Source: Terriglobia bacterium (lineage in GTDB: Bacteria > Acidobacteriota > Terriglobia > Acidiferrales > UBA7541). Taken from it: 63,700 nt of DNA. Shown in pieces: positions 61,689-63,700 of the stretch (position 1 is the first letter of the stretch; the number at the start of each line of letters is the position of its first letter). A program made the position numbers and the translations under genes. The stretch is taken from assembly GCA_020072805.1 (NCBI GenBank), contig JAIQGC010000037.1, positions 1 through 63,700 on the forward strand. Direction: 5' to 3'. The notes beneath the pieces were generated by a model, which saw only the letters and a list, made by a program, of their open reading frames with translations, had not been told where the DNA came from and ran no database searches.

Positions 61689-63456
61689 CCTCTTCTGGAA
61701 ACTCGGCTTCGCCTTCTTCGGCCTTCTCGCGGCCGTTCTGCTCCCCGTGGATTTTTATATCGAGCGTACCCTGCGCCAGGATTACGAAAACGCCGGCTTT
61801 GAGCAGCTCGCCTCCATCGCCCGCATCGCCCAGGCCGCCGCCCCGCAATTCCTCGCTGCATCGCCGGAACGCCCCGCGCGCCTCCGCGCCTGGGTGGACC
61901 AGATCGCCTCCAGCCGCGTGCGTTTCACCATCATCGCCGCCTCCGGCGAAGTTCTGGGCGATTCCGGCGCCGACCCCCGCTACATGGAAAATCACGCCAC
62001 CCGCCCCGAGGTGATTCAGGCCTTTGCCTCCGGCGAAGGCCGTTCCATCCGCCACAGCGTCACCATTCGCCGTGACCTCCTCTATCTCGCCGTTCGCCAG
62101 CCCGTCCCCGGCTCTGCTCCCGTCGTCCTGCGCTTCGCTCTCCCCGTGCAGACCGTTGACGAGGAAATGTGGGCCTTCCGCAAAGGCCTTTGGCTGGCTT
62201 CCCTCGCCATGCTCTTCGTCACCGGCCTGGCCTCCCTGATGATCTCCCGCCGCTTTGCCGGCCGGGTCGAACGCCTCCGCTCTTTCTCCCGCCGCGTCGC
62301 CGCCGGTAATTTCCAGCCCATCGAAGCCGACCGCTCCGGTGACGCCCTGGAAACCCTGGCCCTCTCCATGAACGACACCGCCGCGCAGCTCGACGCCAAT
62401 ATCCGCTCGCTCACCGCCGAGCGCAATCTTTCCTCCGCCATTCTCGGCAGCATGGCCGAGGGCGTGGCCGTGGTCAGCGCCGAGGAGCGCCTCCTTTTTT
62501 CCAACCCTGCCTTCGCCTCCATTCTCGGCTTGGACGCTCCTCCCGCCGCCGGCAGCGCCCTGCTCGAAACCGTCCGCCAGATGGAATTGATCGAAGCCGT
62601 CCGCACGGTCCTCCGCGGCGGACCCGTCGTCCATTCCGAAATCGTCACCGGCACTCTCCGCCAGCGCTTCTTTTCCGCCACGGTCGCCGCCGTCCGCGAA
62701 GGCGCCGGCGCCGTCATCGTTCTCCATGACATCACCGACCTGCGCAAGCTTGAACGCGTCCGCCGCGATTTCGTCGCCAACGTTTCCCACGAGTTCAAGA
62801 CTCCCCTCACCGCCATTCAGGGCTTTGCCGAAACGCTCCTCGGCGGCGCCGCCGAAGAGCCCGAAAACCGCGAACGCTTCCTGCGCATCAGCCTAGAACA
62901 CGCCCGCCGCCTCGCCCGCCTCACCGACGACCTGCTCAAGCTCTCCCAGATCGAAGCCGACCGCATGGACCTCGAACCTCAGCTCCTCCGCCCCGAGGAT
63001 CTCGTGCGCTCCTGTCTGGAAACCACCCGCCTGCGCGCCGCCACCAAAAATATCTCCGTCACCGCCGAACTTCCCCCGGACCTTCCCCTCGTCCTCGGCG
63101 ACCCCCGCAGGCTCAACGAAGTTCTTCAGAATCTTCTCGACAATGCCGTGCAGTACACCCCCGCCGGCGGGCAGATTTCCGTTCGCGCCAAACAGGCCGC
63201 GAAATCCGTCATCTTTACCGTCGCCGACACCGGCCTGGGCATTCCCGAATCCGACCAGTTGCGCATCTTCGAGCGCTTCTACCGCGTGGACGACGCCCGC
63301 TCCCGCGAAGTCGGCGGCACCGGCCTGGGCCTGGCCATCGCCAAGCATCTCGTCGAAGCCCACGGCGGCCGCATCTGGGTCGAAAGCGAAGTCGGCCGCG
63401 GCTCCCGCTTCCATTTCTCCATCCCCGCCGGCAAAACTCCCCGCGCCATATCCTGA
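61678..63456 (+). CDS. phoR: PhoR-like sensor histidine kinase
   Basis: 592 residues from GTG 61678. TM1 ([20 protein letters not shown]) and TM2 ([20 protein letters not shown]) flank a periplasmic domain. The protein then has HAMP-like sequence, a PAS domain ([21 protein letters not shown]), the phospho-His in [21 protein letters not shown], the N box [20 protein letters not shown] and [19 protein letters not shown]. It is coupled to phoB by overlap. It senses phosphate status through the Pst/PhoU system in homologues. Confidence 0.92.
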   Translation: MRLNLFWKLGFAFFGLLAAVLLPVDFYIERTLRQDYENAGFEQLASIARIAQAAAPQFLAASPERPARLRAWVDQIASSRVRFTIIAASGEVLGDSGADPRYMENHATRPEVIQAFASGEGRSIRHSVTIRRDLLYLAVRQPVPGSAPVVLRFALPVQTVDEEMWAFRKGLWLASLAMLFVTGLASLMISRRFAGRVERLRSFSRRVAAGNFQPIEADRSGDALETLALSMNDTAAQLDANIRSLTAERNLSSAILGSMAEGVAVVSAEERLLFSNPAFASILGLDAPPAAGSALLETVRQMELIEAVRTVLRGGPVVHSEIVTGTLRQRFFSATVAAVREGAGAVIVLHDITDLRKLERVRRDFVANVSHEFKTPLTAIQGFAETLLGGAAEEPENRERFLRISLEHARRLARLTDDLLKLSQIEADRMDLEPQLLRPEDLVRSCLETTRLRAATKNISVTAELPPDLPLVLGDPRRLNEVLQNLLDNAVQYTPAGGQISVRAKQAAKSVIFTVADTGLGIPESDQLRIFERFYRVDDARSREVGGTGLGLAIAKHLVEAHGGRIWVESEVGRGSRFHFSIPAGKTPRAIS

Positions 63457-63593
63457 CCCCACCCTCCGCGTGTTAACGAAAATTCATCTCCGCGAGAAGC
63501 CCCTGTAATCATCCGCGGCCATACTGTGCTCGGCGGAAATCTCCGGCGTTTTCCAGTGGATGGAATCGCACCAGGAGCCGTCGGGAGGACTGC

Positions 63594-63700
63594 ATGTCCA
63601 GCGCACCCAATCTCACCGAAACGATTCTCTACGACACTCTGGTCAACTACCTCGTCTCCATGGCCCGCACCGTCGAACTGGCCATGAACCGCGCCCTCGA
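63594..63700 (+). CDS. phoU: PhoU-like protein, 5' end only
   Basis: ATG at 63594 with GGGAGGAC 4 bases upstream; the frame runs off the right edge after 35 codons. The visible helix (TILYDTLVNYLVSMARTVELAMNRAL) has the pattern of the first PhoU helix, which ends with E.A..RAL. The position right after phoB-phoR, 137 bases downstream, supports it. Only a fragment can be seen, so this could be another helical protein. Confidence 0.5.
   Translation, partial: MSSAPNLTETILYDTLVNYLVSMARTVELAMNRAL

Overview
The window is a GC-rich bacterial chromosome segment with short intergenic gaps and mostly complete genes, broken by a few AT-richer accessory patches. Gene content suggests a soil member of the Acidobacteriota: small exported TonB C-terminal domain proteins, large PAS hybrid kinases, an exported C45 hydrolase, RHS tail fragments, a 39-bp intergenic repeat, and an STAS-TolC-HlyD-DHA2 efflux operon. 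No rRNA, tRNA or CRISPR array was seen. The taxonomic call is inference from gene content only.

Layout. Positions 1-1770 are an AT-richer accessory patch: a partial unknown gene at the left edge, a MazG-like pyrophosphohydrolase and the N-terminus of a DUF2075-type protein. The DUF2075 part is fused in frame to the C-terminus of a B3/4-domain protein, which looks like an insertion or recombination edge. Next come asd-lysC (lysC has no ACT domain), a TonB-C protein, a PAS sensor without a kinase, DDAH, a broken C45 hydrolase and a secreted lysine-rich protein. A CocE-type hydrolase, typA, a nitronate monooxygenase and two agmatinases (one exported) follow. After these lie a type III polyketide synthase with an overlapping ICMT-type methyltransferase, a frameshifted repeat protein, a dienoyl-CoA reductase-like SDR, archease, a hybrid kinase and an orphan pstS. 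From about 26.8 to 28.7 kb lies a second accessory patch with two RHS tails, two small membrane proteins and a 39-bp tandem repeat.

The right half holds a carbamoyltransferase-SDR pair, an exported M20 peptidase, M48 protease plus TonB, a sigma/anti-sigma pair, a DUF4139 protein and RidA. It continues with cystathionine beta-synthase, a bifunctional homocysteine methyltransferase/MTHFR, gph next to a deleted ABC ATPase, a TlpA-like redoxin, a YeiH-type transporter and a 1025-residue hybrid kinase. An IS remnant follows, then the efflux operon whose first gene fuses an STAS domain to a TolC protein, an orphan ECF sigma, pheA, sucA, and phoB-phoR with the start of a phoU-like gene.

The most interesting items are the STAS-TolC fusion, the chimeric ORF at 1460-2035, the matching structured leaders of the two TonB-C genes, the nested inverted repeat at 20563-20704, the exported agmatinase and four genes broken by frameshift, deletion or stop loss. 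Several breaks could be assembly errors and need read-level checking.
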